The translations under genes were made by a program, and so were the position numbers. Below are positions 1-12,050 of a stretch of 64,000 bases of DNA, piece by piece. Source of the stretch: Pestalotiopsis fici W106-1 (lineage: Eukaryota > Ascomycota > Sordariomycetes > Amphisphaeriales > Sporocadaceae). The first letter of the stretch is position 1; each line of letters starts with the position of its first letter. Below the pieces are notes generated by a model that did no database searches, was not told where the DNA came from, and worked only from the letters and a program-made list of their open reading frames with translations. The stretch lies in assembly GCF_000516985.1 (NCBI RefSeq), contig NW_006917099.1, forward strand, positions 1,070,685 to 1,134,684, written 5' to 3'.

Positions 1-3000
1 GCCGTTGCGCTCAGCCAAGCAACCAAGGTGGTTGATTGAACTGATGAGGAGAATCGTTGTCATCCTTACGACCATTGACAACAATATGTGTATACTGAAT
101 TATACGTTTCCAGCACTCTGCCTCAATGTATACTTCAATAGTGCATGGTAGCAAGAAGTTTGTTCTTCGGTCGAGCAACGTCCGCACAGTTTAGGGAAAA
201 GTATGTGCTCAGCTTGCGATCAAAGAATCCAGGAACCACTAATGCATCCATCGCCTTTTGTTTTCATGTCGAGTTGGATCTCGTCGGTGCGAGTCGCAAA
301 GAGGTTGGTAAACTTGTTTGGAGCTATTTTGTTGCATCATTGACTGAATCATTCGGCCAGGGTAAAAATTGCCAAAGTTGGCAATGGCACGCCTAGGGCC
401 ATATAATACGTGGGTCAAGACTACACAAAAACTCGCAACGCGGATTTTCAGTGAGGGCATTTTAGGATCCATGAGCAATATTCCAGTCGCATGTTGATTT
501 GCATTTCTTCAGGAAAATAAAAAGTCTGAACACGGCGCTCCGAATCACGGTAGAGTTGATCACTATTGGTAAATCCCATCGGTCTGGGCTTTCAACGGCA
601 CCGGCCGCGCAATCCTGCAATAGCCCGAGAATTCATTCGCGGCTCTCATCAGCCATCCAACAGCCAATTCCTTATCGTAAAAGGCGATCTCCCGGCAAAT
701 GGTGCCAGACTCCATCTTCTTGCTCACGAAGAAACCCGAATTAGGCCTGATTCGGACGCTCCACAAAGTCCATCGGAATAAGGTACTGGGGTATAATATC
801 CATAACGTAGGTACGTAGTATTTGGGGTGGATTCCGTGCACAACAGATGGCCCCATTCGTGCGGGTGGGGGAACTACTTGGAAAAAAAAAAAGTGATCCA
901 TAGAATATTCTTCTTCATTTGTTGTTGACACAAAACCGTAGAAGCTCCACTGGCCTATACCCAGCCCACCGCGGAAACGCTTTTGGCTGGAATTCAATTG
1001 GGCTCCTCGTAAATACTATGACTGATCCGCAACCCCCTGTCAACTGCGAATTCGCAGCCGCTATTATGGTCGTTTAGTAACGATAAAAGCGAAGCCGTCG
1101 TCGCGGCTAGGGGGCGACACGACGATCCGCCCCATCTGAAAACCCTTTGCAAAAAAGAAAACTGAACAAAGGCCAGCCTGGCAAGGCCTGTCGTAGCCAG
1201 TAAATTTTTTTCTTTGATATTTTCATTACGGTTAGGGTTTGAGGACAGGACCCCTGATTCCCGCCCGCGGAAAGTTTGGGGGTCCAAAACACAAATGATG
1301 GCCAAGGCGGCATAAGCAAATAAGGATGAATGCAAATACAGGCCATGGATGAAAAGTCGCCCAACAAGCCGCGTCCAATAAAGAAATGTCGACGACGTGA
1401 TTTGCTGAGATACAGTGCACATCACATCCAATCCTTGACATTGCAGCAAGCAGACATGCTTGACAGGTATATTCATAGGTAGAGACCATGTTGAGGAAAA
1501 TCCGGATCAGCCGGTCATGAGCAATAGTAGTAATGACTTGTTTTGGCCGAGGCTATGTAATGCATCTGTTTCTGTTACCAGACAAGGCAGCGATGCAAGT
1601 TGTAGCATGTCTATTCGTCTAAAACAGGATTAACAAGGGTCCTTGTTGCGGGATGCATAGAAGCTACGGAATACTGTACATAGGTGCATAACCATGGCAG
1701 GTTGTGTTGCGGGATGATGGCAGTGTGTGTATGTATATTTATTTATTCCGTAGTAGCCCACGCGACGCCCAACTTTGCACTAAAATTAAAGCCGCATACA
1801 ATTACTTCCCTTCTGTCCGGCAAAAAGACCATTTTTGTCATTGTTCCATTGTGGAATACACAAAATATTGCTAGATAACTCATTTCGCCTATTCAAAGTA
1901 GGTACGGACGTTTACTCCGTAACTTGCAACTACTATTACTATGACAGTCGCTGTTGCCCCCGTAATATCAGAGCTCGTACCGCCGCCTGGCGAGCTGACC
2001 AAGAGCTAAACCCCAATGAGGCAGGACGGTCCTGCAAACATTAAAGAACCCTACCCAAGGTACCTGAGGCGAGGCGGCGCCCAGCACGGTTGCAACAAGT
2101 ACCTCCTCCTCAGGTGGGCAGGCAGCGAGGGACATCAGCGCGCAGAGCGCGGGTCTCCTCCCGCGGCGGGGCGCTAGTGATTATCAGGCCGGTACGTGTG
2201 CCCGACCATCAATCAGTTGTCGCATTTGCTTATCAGGCAGGCTTGTTAGGTCGGTTGGTCATGTAGTATGTACTAGGTAGTAGGCAGGCAGACCGGCAGA
2301 TCAGACAGGACAGGGCGGTTCAACCAGGAAATAGAGAACAAGTCGCCGTCTTGCCGTATCTATCCCATTTGCCCGTCTTATTGTCCAACTCTCCTTCTAA
2401 TCCTTCTCCTGCTTGTCAACAGAAAGAGTGATTCTTGGATATAGACTTTCGTTTGTGTGTGTTTCGCTTCTTGTCTCTGCTCTGATTTATCTGTGCTTCC
2501 CCATTTTCAGCCCGCTTCCACAAAGTCAAGGACCCTGAACCAAGGGTCCATTGTCAGAGGATCGATCGCGACCCCTTCAAGAGTTGAAAGGAACAAACCC
2601 TTCATCGTCAGTGGTTCCAGCCGAGGAGAACAGAAAAACTTATCCAAACAGCGGAGCCTTGCCTCACGAGTCATCTACGAATTACGACCTGCTTATTCGC
2701 CCTGATTCTACGCATCTTTGCAAGTACAGTTACAGCATCGCACTTCTTCATGCGAGCAGCGCCCACGTCACTGGAACCGCCCTGGCCGAGACCTGCTAGC
2801 CGGCACGATTTACGTAAAGAGCGGGCGCTCCTGATGCAAGGACACACGATCCCCCAGCGAGTCAAGCACGCGACCCGGTCCTAGTTGTGTACCTACATTA
2901 CATGCTACATCATTCTTATTATTAACAGCACTTGGCTTTTTGAGTTTGGTACGGCCGTCCGTCCGCCGCATTCCTTGCGCCAGCGGGCCAGAGAAGAAAC

Positions 3001-3120
3001 CCCCCCGGGCAAGGGTAGCCGTCGATTGCTAAGCCCACCTTACTGCTAGAGGCAGGCAAGCCAGCCCAGCAACACATCATATTAGTACAGGCTGCTCTGC
3101 CATGCACTGCCGCCGCCGCC
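1..3120. other. Gene-poor leader region with no supported gene
   Basis: No reading frame here shows recognisable domains, splice-joined homology or coding-like composition. The open frames are short and overlap on both strands. The last ~1 kb (about 2040-3120) is pyrimidine- and GC-richer and probably holds the promoter and 5' leader of the gene starting at 3121. A non-coding 5' exon there cannot be excluded. Confidence 0.5.
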
Positions 3121-4698
3121 ATGATGCTCAACCCTAGATCCTACTTGCACTCGCGCCAACAGCCTGTACCCGGCCTTCCGACTTCCAAACGTGCAAAGGC
3201 CTCCTCGTCGGCGTCCTCTTCGACTTCCTCGACGACCTTTTTATCGAGACGAAGAGATGAACCAATCGCTACTTCTCCAAACCAGTCCTCGAATGCAGTT
3301 CTGTCTAGTCGATCGAGCAGCAACATGCCGAAGCGCAAGGAGCCTCGCGACCTGAGTCACAGCCCACCAAGTACAAGCACAACCATGGCCAACGCCGTTG
3401 CACGACCAACCACGCCCACCAGCGCTGTCCAAATTCCTGTAAAAAATAAACATGAAGCGTCATATATGCACAAGACTCGACACCATGCAGATGGTCACCC
3501 ACGGAGACAATCCAGTGGGAGCCACCGCCGCCGGGACAAGCGCTCGTCAGATGCGCTTCCACCGTCTGTGGCTGCACTGCTTGCCATTACAAGTATCCCG
3601 CCGCAAGCCAGGCGAGGAAACGGCCGCCAAAGAATGACGGTCGACTCCATCGTGCCACGGTCACAAGTCTCTGAGAAGGATTTAAGTCACGAATTAAGCC
3701 TTGCATCTTCGCTAGGCCGGAGTCCCATGGACGTTTTGATGAGCCCTCCGGATGAAGTTTTGGAGGAAGACGCTTCCATCACTAGCGATAGCTGCTTCAC
3801 ATCTGCATTGTCTACTAGGGCGGGTTCTTTAGAGAGTCTTCCGTCACTGGGCGACTCGTTTGGAACTACACTCCCTTCGGTCGACAGCCCAGTGACACCT
3901 AGGGGCAGGAGATTCCGCCAGCCAAGGAGGTCTTTGGAACCAGTGTCTTCGCCTCCTGGTGAAAAGGAAGAGCACCCCCTTTGGGTGAACCCAGAGATCG
4001 ACGAGGTGGAATTTGAGGTCTACACACCATCCCCTGTCGAGGCGGACAAGCAGCAGGACACGGTCTTCCTGCCGCTCAAGACTGCATTCAAGTCAAATTT
4101 GACAGCATCCCTTCGTGCATTGCGCTCGGCAGCTCGATCATTGTCGCAATTCACTGCATCTTCGGTCCCCGCTGAAGACTTGCTCACGCGATCCATCCTG
4201 ACCATGGACCCTCGCGTCCCCTTCACCGACGAACGCCGACCACCTGTATTGGAAGAGGAACCCAGCGAGGCCATGCGCCGCTATCTGAACCCTACGGACA
4301 GCGCACGGCTCGACACCCGGGCCACCTCGACCCCTAGTACGCGCAGTTTTACGGCATCGATTCAAATGCAGACTTACAAAGTGCAGAGGTCCAGAAAACC
4401 CGTCACTGCTTCCGCAAATCGTACTATAGCGCCTCCACCTCCAGCGTCTCCACGAGCAGCGCCTGCTCCTGTCTCCTTTCCGCCAGGACCCAGACAGCGC
4501 GAAATTCGGGAGAACTCTGATTTTATTCGCATTGCAGTCTTGGAGCACCTTATGCGCAAGCGCGGCAAGTTTGACACGACCCAGGAGGGGCATGCTCGAT
4601 GGTTGCTGCCGCCACGAAAAGCCAACACCAAGCCGTATGAAATTGGTTCAGACGGTGTCCCAGCCAGATGGGTCTCAGTTGGGCAAGACGTTGTGTGA
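3121..4698 (+). CDS. Conserved fungal protein of unknown function
   Basis: Single-exon frame of 525 residues opening with two Met codons. The N-terminal third is Ser/Thr/Pro/Arg-rich and looks disordered. Several blocks match an uncharacterised family I recognise from other Sordariomycetes: a KRSSDALPPSVAALLAIT block near residue 140, a KSNLTASLRALRSAARS block near 325, an RSILTMDPRVPFTDERRPP block near 360, and the C-terminal REIRENSDFIRIAVLEHLMR / RARW-like / PPRK / DGVPARW signature near 460-520. No enzymatic motif, signal peptide or membrane segment is visible. The spacing of the conserved blocks suggests short linear interaction motifs on a flexible chain, probably nuclear or cytosolic (inference). 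It stands alone, with kilobases of non-coding DNA on both sides. Family membership is fairly sure; function is unknown. Confidence 0.85.
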   Translation: MMLNPRSYLHSRQQPVPGLPTSKRAKASSSASSSTSSTTFLSRRRDEPIATSPNQSSNAVLSSRSSSNMPKRKEPRDLSHSPPSTSTTMANAVARPTTPTSAVQIPVKNKHEASYMHKTRHHADGHPRRQSSGSHRRRDKRSSDALPPSVAALLAITSIPPQARRGNGRQRMTVDSIVPRSQVSEKDLSHELSLASSLGRSPMDVLMSPPDEVLEEDASITSDSCFTSALSTRAGSLESLPSLGDSFGTTLPSVDSPVTPRGRRFRQPRRSLEPVSSPPGEKEEHPLWVNPEIDEVEFEVYTPSPVEADKQQDTVFLPLKTAFKSNLTASLRALRSAARSLSQFTASSVPAEDLLTRSILTMDPRVPFTDERRPPVLEEEPSEAMRRYLNPTDSARLDTRATSTPSTRSFTASIQMQTYKVQRSRKPVTASANRTIAPPPPASPRAAPAPVSFPPGPRQREIRENSDFIRIAVLEHLMRKRGKFDTTQEGHARWLLPPRKANTKPYEIGSDGVPARWVSVGQDVV

Positions 4699-7600
4699 GC
4701 CAGACCCTGGCAATTGGTATGGGGTCTTCAATTCACAATACTTCCGCGGTCAGCCGAATTGCTGGCTGCCACTGCGGCCAGCCCACCCGAAGAAGCACCA
4801 ATCACGGAACAAGACGCCGGTATTTTCTAATCATTACTCGATAAAAACGGCCCCGCAGCTTTGCTTGCGGCGATAATTGTCATTATCCATGGCGGCACAA
4901 CTGATCCAGGGGTTCAAGCTGGGCAGCCTACCATGTCTCAACGTCCAAATCGAACTCCGTCCCAACGGTGGCGGGCGGCGCTGCCATGCAGGCGATTTCC
5001 GACGTCACATGCGCTTCCGACAAACGATACCGACATGCCTGCGGTAGAAGCCGGTCCTGTTTGGAACGACACACCAGCTGGCTTTCCATTACACTATAGC
5101 CACCGAAGTCGCACGATCGACGACCCGCAGACTAGCCATGCTAGAGTGAGCTAACGGCAATTGCAACATTGTCCACTCCGGCGGTTCAATTCCACCCGCA
5201 AAACAAAGCCCAGGATTCGGGTTCGATCTCTAACATTTTTGATCCACCACTGCGCGTTCAAAGGAGCTTGTCCGACGTGTCGGAACCGCGACGATGAGTG
5301 GTCGGTTACCACCTAGATTTGTTCCAGAAGAATCTCGGACTATCGGCACGATGCCGCCACGACTCATGGACAAGCATACCCAGGCCGCTTCCAAATTTGG
5401 GCGCTGGGCACTGGACTTGGTGCGAGACACGACCGCCAGCAGTTGCAAAAACAACCAACAACAGAATTCATACGGGCGTCGACAGTCAAATTCGCATCAA
5501 CAATCATGCGTACGCGAAGCTCTACATTGAGAAAGTGGATCTTGGAGTAACAAGCCTTACACAATTCAGGGTCCAAGTCGAATTGACATTTTGATTTGTC
5601 GGGGTCCTGCTTGGACGAACATCTATGGTAGAGCCCCGTCAAGCCATCAGACCGCTACAAATTTTTTGTCCCATTGGGAAAACAACGCTAGGAGCGATGC
5701 AATTTGGCTTAACATGCGCTCTTTTACAACAAGCCTCAAACTCATTTGATCCCACACATTGGGAACGAGAAAATTTTTTCAATCCAACGCCGACATGCCC
5801 TTGTTGCCTTTATTGGTTTTCTGCATATGATACCAGGGGAGTTACTGCTATGCGCGTTACCTGCGAAAGAGCTTCTATCCACCATGCATACTATTTGACA
5901 CTTTTTTTTTTTCTTTAACTCGCTTTATTTGCATACTTGCTTTTTTGGTAGCAGGAGTCCAGTCGGAATGGACAAGGGTTTGCATTGGGAAGGTGTTCTA
6001 GGTTTTATTACTCCTCATGTAGCCCTTCTCGCCAAGGTTGACTACCGACAAGCATGCATTTTCTGGCGTCGTGTTGTCTTGGTAGCATTTTTGAATTTTT
6101 ACATAGTGGGAGCAGACAAGATTATTGAGAATGCATACAATCATAAGACTTAAGACTAGCTATTACTACTACTATACTCTTGTTGCCTTGTTTCCTGCAA
6201 TGTTTTCCGTGTTTCCTGCAACATATCCCGCCAACATGGGATGCGGAGTGGCAGAAGGAATGGACGATCCTGCAACACAGAAGCAGCCGAGCGGATTCCA
6301 GGGTCTTCGGGGTCCGTGGGGTCGTCCCGCAATGCCCTGCGTCAATGCCTAATGTGCACTTGAAGTAACAGGATAGTTTTCACCGGCGCCCAAGCAACAC
6401 CGAACTCTGCGGGATGTGGAAACGATGGGACGAGAATATGATTAGAGTTGGTCGGATTGTGTCTAGTCAGAGTCAACTTGGGCTACATGCTGCGACTTTG
6501 AGAGGCCAACAAAAACAACAGAAGCCTCCCGGGTGAGTCCTCTGCTTCATTGTGGAGATATCAACAATTCTATAACTTGATACAACCTGTGCTCTCTGTC
6601 GAGACTGGGGTGTCGGAAACGAGCACGGGTTACCGCTCTGGTGCAGCTCATTGCAGGTCTGGCCAGGTATTCCGCAGGTAACCGGCGATCATTGGAATCA
6701 AGCCACATTCCCTGTCGTTTGGTGATTTGGGGGATGAGACGATGATCGTGCTCCCAGACGGTGGAATAACGCTGGAATAACGCGCTTGGTAGGAAAATGG
6801 AAAGTAGATATCTCCGCGAGAGGTCTTCGAATCCATATGCAGTCTGCCTTGTCACGTTTTACCCAAAAACAGTCAAGCCGAGGAGTCCGCGGTATTCAGC
6901 CGCACCTGCATAACCTCTCTGTGCTTTTCCGCCACCCGCCAGCCTCTCGAATCTCAAAAATCCATGTAGGTATGTAATACATGGCAATCTTGTTTGTCTA
7001 TACCTCAACGCAAAACCCACTTGGGGTACTTTTCTCTCTCTTTGTTCTTCAGCGCTTCGCTGATCTCGGCGACAAAACGGAGATAAAGAAAAAAAAAATA
7101 GTGGTGGATTATGGACGCTTGGCACGCACCATCTCAACAGATCTTCACTATTTGTACATACTGGCATACCTCCTGACCTATACTAGATTAGTCAAACGCA
7201 GAGTGGGCAGATGGGTATGCAATCGTGAGGAGGGGAAACCTTCCTAAAAACTTTCTCGTTGACTTGCCTGATACTACGTACTCCATGCTGTCTACTGGCA
7301 GATAGCCGTAAATGATAAAACCAGGAGGAGAAAAAAAAATCCACAGTCAAGAGGGGTCCTTCTGAGATCGGCATTCACTGCAGCTAGCCAGTTAGCCGAC
7401 GATCATGGGTTTTCTGTCTTGTGCTTTTTCTGGGCAATCCACTTCTAGACAATATCGCCAGGTTGGGAAGGTTGGCTCAAGTTGGTTCGTACTTACTCAT
7501 GATTTTGTAGTCAAGAAAATGACATTCACTCCGAGCTCGTTGATATTGCTCAAGCTGAGAAATGTGGATAATTCCATGAATCCATGATCTGTATCATGGA

Positions 7601-8125
7601 CCAGATTGTATCTAATATCATGTATTACGCTGCGTGGGGCAAAGGGTCTTGTTGAAAGTACTGTGTGTAGTATGTACGGAGGAGGGTATACTCCGATCGG
7701 TCCATCGGAGTAAAGTCCGGCGGTATATATTAGTATAGTCGGGCCCACTGGGTATAAAATGGTATGCACAATTGGGTATGCATTGAAGGGAGGCGGTGTG
7801 GGCAATTCTTATCACCTCAGATCCGCTGGGCAGAAAGTGGTCCTCAAAGGCAGATTATGACATGATTTGTGGCGGCCGAAGCTAGCTTTTGGAACAGCGC
7901 GACATGGAGTCATGGCAAAATGCGACTGTGTTTTACAAGTGTTTTTGCGGAAGTTTTTGGGCTGCTCAGCGACATTCTCATGGGGGATCACTGACTAGAA
8001 AAACTGACACATGTTGATAAGATGGCCAAATAGATATTTGTATTCATCATACCAGAGGCTGGCCGTTACTTAGTCTTCCCCTTCTGTGTCTTATGCGCAG
8101 GCCTGCAGTCTCCACCGTCTGGTGA
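4699..8125. other. 3.4-kb intergenic stretch, no supported gene
   Basis: Only short frames without recognisable domains are present. Part of it is AT-rich with homopolymer T and A runs (about 5900 and 7090). One compact hairpin lies at 7689-7712. No terminal inverted repeats or transposase remnants were recognised by eye; a very degraded transposon cannot be excluded without a database search. Confidence 0.5.
7689..7712. repeat. Perfect 9-bp inverted repeat, 6-nt loop
   Basis: The arms TACTCCGAT and ATCGGAGTA are exact reverse complements separated by CGGTCC. The surrounding bases are also rich in TACGGAG/CTCCG-like words. It could be a transcription-factor site or a fold-back remnant; nothing around it decides between these. 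Confidence 0.5.
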
Positions 8126-10885
8126 CTATATGAAAGAACTTGATGGCATCTTGTGGCCTTCACCAGAACGCCAATTGGCAAAAATCTCACCCCATGCCAC
8201 TATAGCCGCGCTCCGAACAGACTGGTCTTCATCCGACAAGCGCCGGGCAAGCGTCTCGATGATCACTTCGGGTAGCTCCAACGACGATAGATCAAGATCA
8301 CGAATCTGTATAACGTGAGCCAGACCAAAATATTGGTCTTGTCGTTGCCAGTTGAACATTCGGACGAAAGACTGAAAATACGTATCGGATTGGGAAGCAT
8401 GAATGGACACGGGATCGATTCCGAACAGCTTGTCTGTGACCATCCAGAACGACTCCCGGATCAGGGTACGAAGAAGTGTCTCGTCGGCTGGTGACGTGCC
8501 AAACAGGATAAATGGATTCTCGAGCGTGATGCAGATTTTGACCATCCAGAGCCAATCTCCAAAAAGAATCCAGACCAGCGCCACAAAGGCCGCAATGGGG
8601 AACTCGCGAAGCAGGATCAATGGGTTCCTCTTTCGAAAGCTGTCCCTGGCCGCCCAACCCAACCTCCAAGCAAGATCCAGAGAAGAGCCGTGAGTGCCTG
8701 CAAGGGGAAACCGCGAGATAAAATCATGGGATCAGAGTCAAAGATCCTATCCTCAAACATCCATGCCAACTCATGGGAAAACGTGCGAACAAGAGCCTCG
8801 AGCCTGGGGACAGTCCAAATGTCGGAAGCGCCCCGCGTGTAAATCTTGGTCATACCTCTAATGGTCGATTTTCGGAGCCACGGCCTTGGATCCTCTAGGT
8901 TTCTGACAAATTGACAAGTCACGTCCTCGGGCCACCATTTCTGTGCATTCGATTCTCGTTGCTCGTTGAAACTGTCGAGTCTTGCTTAGTCAAAGTTCAT
9001 ATCGACAGAGGCATTTCTAAACCCACTCGTAATATCATGACCCAACTCATAGGTCATATCTGAAGCCCTGCTGTCAAGATATCGATCCACAAAGTCACGT
9101 CTCTTCCGAGAAGCAATTTGAAGAGTGTAATCGGGGGTTTCGTTATCAGTTCCATGCTCAGAATCAGGCTCTGGGAGCGATTTCAGCGAGAATGAGTGAA
9201 TATGTTCAGCAATATGATTGAGCAGCTCCTCGGAATCAGGTGCCCCAGTGTGATCACACAATGGGCACTGGCTGATGCCGAATGGAACGTGATGCTGAGT
9301 TGCAAAGAATAGGATACTATCGCTATAAAGCATATCTTTTGGAATGGCTTTCGCGTGTTGACCTCTTGTATGCTGGATGAAGTCCTCGGTTGTGGGATAG
9401 AGGGTAGGCGTGATGCCCGGGGCGGAACAAAGTAGACATTGCCAACTATTTTGATGGTCTTGCATGATATGTTGCATCCAATCCGCGCGCCGCGTATACA
9501 GGACTTCGGGATGTGCACATGAATCGATGATACAAGTGTACGGTCTTATGTCATCGACAAGATGTTCCCTTGGCCACGAGAATGATTAGCGGCATACGGA
9601 ATCTGTTCGCAGTTAGGGTAGCTTACCTCCAGAGTGCTTCCTCTTGGTATGCCAATGGCAAAACTAGGTAACAGTACGGGCATTTGAAGTTATGAGCACC
9701 AGCCTGAACCGTTGGGGGTTGGGGATAAACACACTCCACTGTCGATCCCGTGATTTGATGTGATTTATCCCGGTAGCTGGACGTCTTGGTTTTCCCGGAC
9801 TGGACTGATTGACCAATATTGTCTTCACTTTCACTCTCAGACAGGACATATTCCCAGTCTTCAGTCTGTTCAAATTTCTCATAGTCGTCGACCGAGGCCT
9901 GAGTTATGTTTCTGGTGTATTTGTATTTAGGAACCGCTTCGGGAACTCGTGACCTCGCCATTCTGTGATGCGCCGAGGGAACTCTCCAATGATTTCGATA
10001 GTTCTTGGATCGGAAACGCCTTGATTTGGGTGGCATCCTGTTTAACTCGTCATGACTTTTCCAATCTTCCCCATGGTCGATCACAGCCCTAGTCTTGTTC
10101 TGGGAGTATTCAGACACTTCCATGCGGGCCATTCCAGACTCTGCTGTGAGTCCGGCATCGAAGCATGGCGGGTGTTTCCTAGAATACAAGAACCAATGTC
10201 TTCGCCTCATGTTTGATTCAACAAGTCTCTTCTGCAGAGGCGTCAAGTTGCTACTTGTGCTGTCAAGGTGCTGAGCCAGTATAAACCTCTCTGAAGACGT
10301 CTTGAGCTCAATGTGATCTGTCGCCTTGAAGTGCTTGTCCGCTTCCGAGCATCTCGTACTCAAATCGGTATCTCTGAGTGCCTCAGTTAGCCGAACGAGC
10401 TGTTTGATTGAGTGGCCAACATCTTCCTGGGCGCAAGCTAGGTCTTCAGAGTCTGACTGTTCTTGGTCCTGGGCAGGCAGAGGAAAGCGAGTAATAGCTG
10501 GTCGGGATTTCTTTTCATCTAGCAGGCGTAACAATCCTTTCGTAGTAAACTCAGGGCGCAACGTAGTTGAGACTTTCTTTGTTTCTTTCTTTTCCGGAGA
10601 GCATACCTCTAGGCAAATTTCGGTGCACTCTTGGATCAGAGCAAGGGCGTTCAATAAGATGTATACATTATCGCGTTCGCGAAGTACTCGATCAATCAGA
10701 GCAGCACGTCTGTTGGCAGATACACCAAAGTCCGCTGTCCAAAGGTTGAAATGTGCGAGCTGGGTTTCGGCCCACTCAGACTCCATCAACATGGGCTCTT
10801 TCACACATTGCTGAAGGGTATCCCGACACTTGGAGGCGGCCTGATAGATCGGGAGTGTGCCCATGTCATGTGTGCGGAGATCCAT
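8126..10885 (-). CDS. AcuF-type C2H2 zinc-finger protein with C-terminal HEAT-like repeats, apparently frameshifted
   Basis: Exon 1 (10885-9627) gives a ~420-residue N-terminal region. It opens with a helical segment containing the motif FNLWTADFGVSANRRAAL, common at the start of fungal zinc-finger and STAND-like proteins. A clean intron (9569-9626) joins FKCPYCYLVLP...EALWR to REHLVDDIRPYTC...CAHPEVLY...W..HIMQDH, which is the AcuF-like C2H2 signature; further Cys pairs (CLLC, CPLCDH) follow. Exon 2 meets a TAA at 8988-8986, but the same frame resumes as clear coding (NEQRESNAQKWWPEDV), so a 51-bp intron at about 9022-8972 is likely. The C-terminus holds HEAT-like repeats, including two or three related ~108-nt units. 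One unit is 107 nt, which throws the frame near 8630-8660 and leaves the last ~170 codons (to 8126) in another frame. That is either a real lesion or an assembly error. It is divergent from the protease gene downstream. Function unknown; nucleic-acid or protein binding inferred. Confidence 0.6.
8519..8733 (-). repeat. Tandem ~108-nt coding repeat (107 + 108 nt), partial third copy
   Basis: Read on the minus strand, 8733-8627 and 8626-8519 align without internal gaps over their first ~75 bases. They encode (D/N)PxIL...FP...AL(L/V)WIL(L/F)G(G/D)W. The first unit is 107 nt and the second 108 nt. A third, shorter match (NPFILF) starts at 8518. The missing base coincides with the frame switch in the host gene. 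Confidence 0.65.
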
Positions 10886-12050
10886 GGCAAAACTACATGT
10901 GAATACCGCGAATCCATTAGCTCAAGTCTGCGGCATAGGAATTAATGATATAGAAAGGCGTGTATTGAGTAGTGCAATGAATACCTGCCAAGCCGAAGAC
11001 TGACTTGAATTTTAATATGAGGGCATAGAATATATGCCAAGCATAAAGAACAATATCTTTGAGGAAACCTGGTATATAGAGCAATTAGAAAGATTCAGGT
11101 CGAATAGGAAGGCACTTGCCAGACTTGAGTTGAATACGTGTCAGCGGAGAAGCTTGAACCACACTCCAACGATTAGGGTGGTCGAGTAAGTCCAATACTA
11201 GTCACAAGTGCGAATGAAAATCCGAACCAGGTGAAATCGATTCTAGTTTGAACTGTATTACACATGTATCTCCCTATGCTCGGACATACGGCTAGACTGT
11301 TCATATGGAATGCTTAGGTTGGCTGCTTTTTTTTCTTTCCCTGCGTAGTTGTCGGCACTACGCCCATGTTTGGTTAGAATGCGTGAGTAAATGCAGAGGT
11401 TGTCTTCTAGATAGATGAGGAAATGTCTCGGAACGATTTTCATATTTGAGAACAAGAGTGTGGGCTTGCTGGGCATGGTCTCGGCAATGAATCTCATGAC
11501 GACAGCCGGATGATCCCGCTCGAATCACGAGGAGCTGAGTAGATCACCATTTCTGCTATTAAAGCTCGGCCCAACTTTAAGCGTTGAGGCTGACAAGCTA
11601 GTTTAACTTGCGACCCCATACTTCACATGATCGATCTTCTCCCGCGCACTCCCCCAGCAGAATATACTTACCCTCTAGCCCTAGCTTCAGTATCAATATT
11701 TGGGATATTGTCCTGGAAGCGCGATACATGCATCGAATTGGGTTCTGTGGCTAGATACGTAAACCGATTTTTGATATTTTCTTTTCTTCTGGTGGCAGTG
11801 TCGCACACCTTATGGTTTGACTTCGAGAGTGCGCCAACCTCTACATAGTTGGTATGGCTATGCGTAAGTGGAAATTACAGATTACCTAGGTAGGTACTGA
11901 AAGGTGCAATACGCCAATTCTAAATAGGCTCTTTGCCCAAATAACAACTCGAAATGTGGACAATGTTATTTCCATGTATAAAAGATTATCTTGCACCACA
12001 TCCAGCGATGAAATATGTAGTTATTCCAATGTTTCTTTTTCTTCTCGAAC
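10886..12050. other. Divergent intergenic region upstream of the protease gene
   Basis: About 1.2 kb between two divergently transcribed genes, so it probably carries both promoters. It is AT-rich. Short frames (for example 11627-11848) have no recognisable content. A TATA-like stretch (TGTATAAAAG) lies near 11974, ~75 bp before the protease start codon. Confidence 0.5.

Noticed and set aside
5170..5245. tRNA-like T-loop words (GGTTCAATTCC, GGGTTCGATCTC)
   Set aside because: The flanking bases do not pair as a T-stem and no acceptor or anticodon arm can be drawn.
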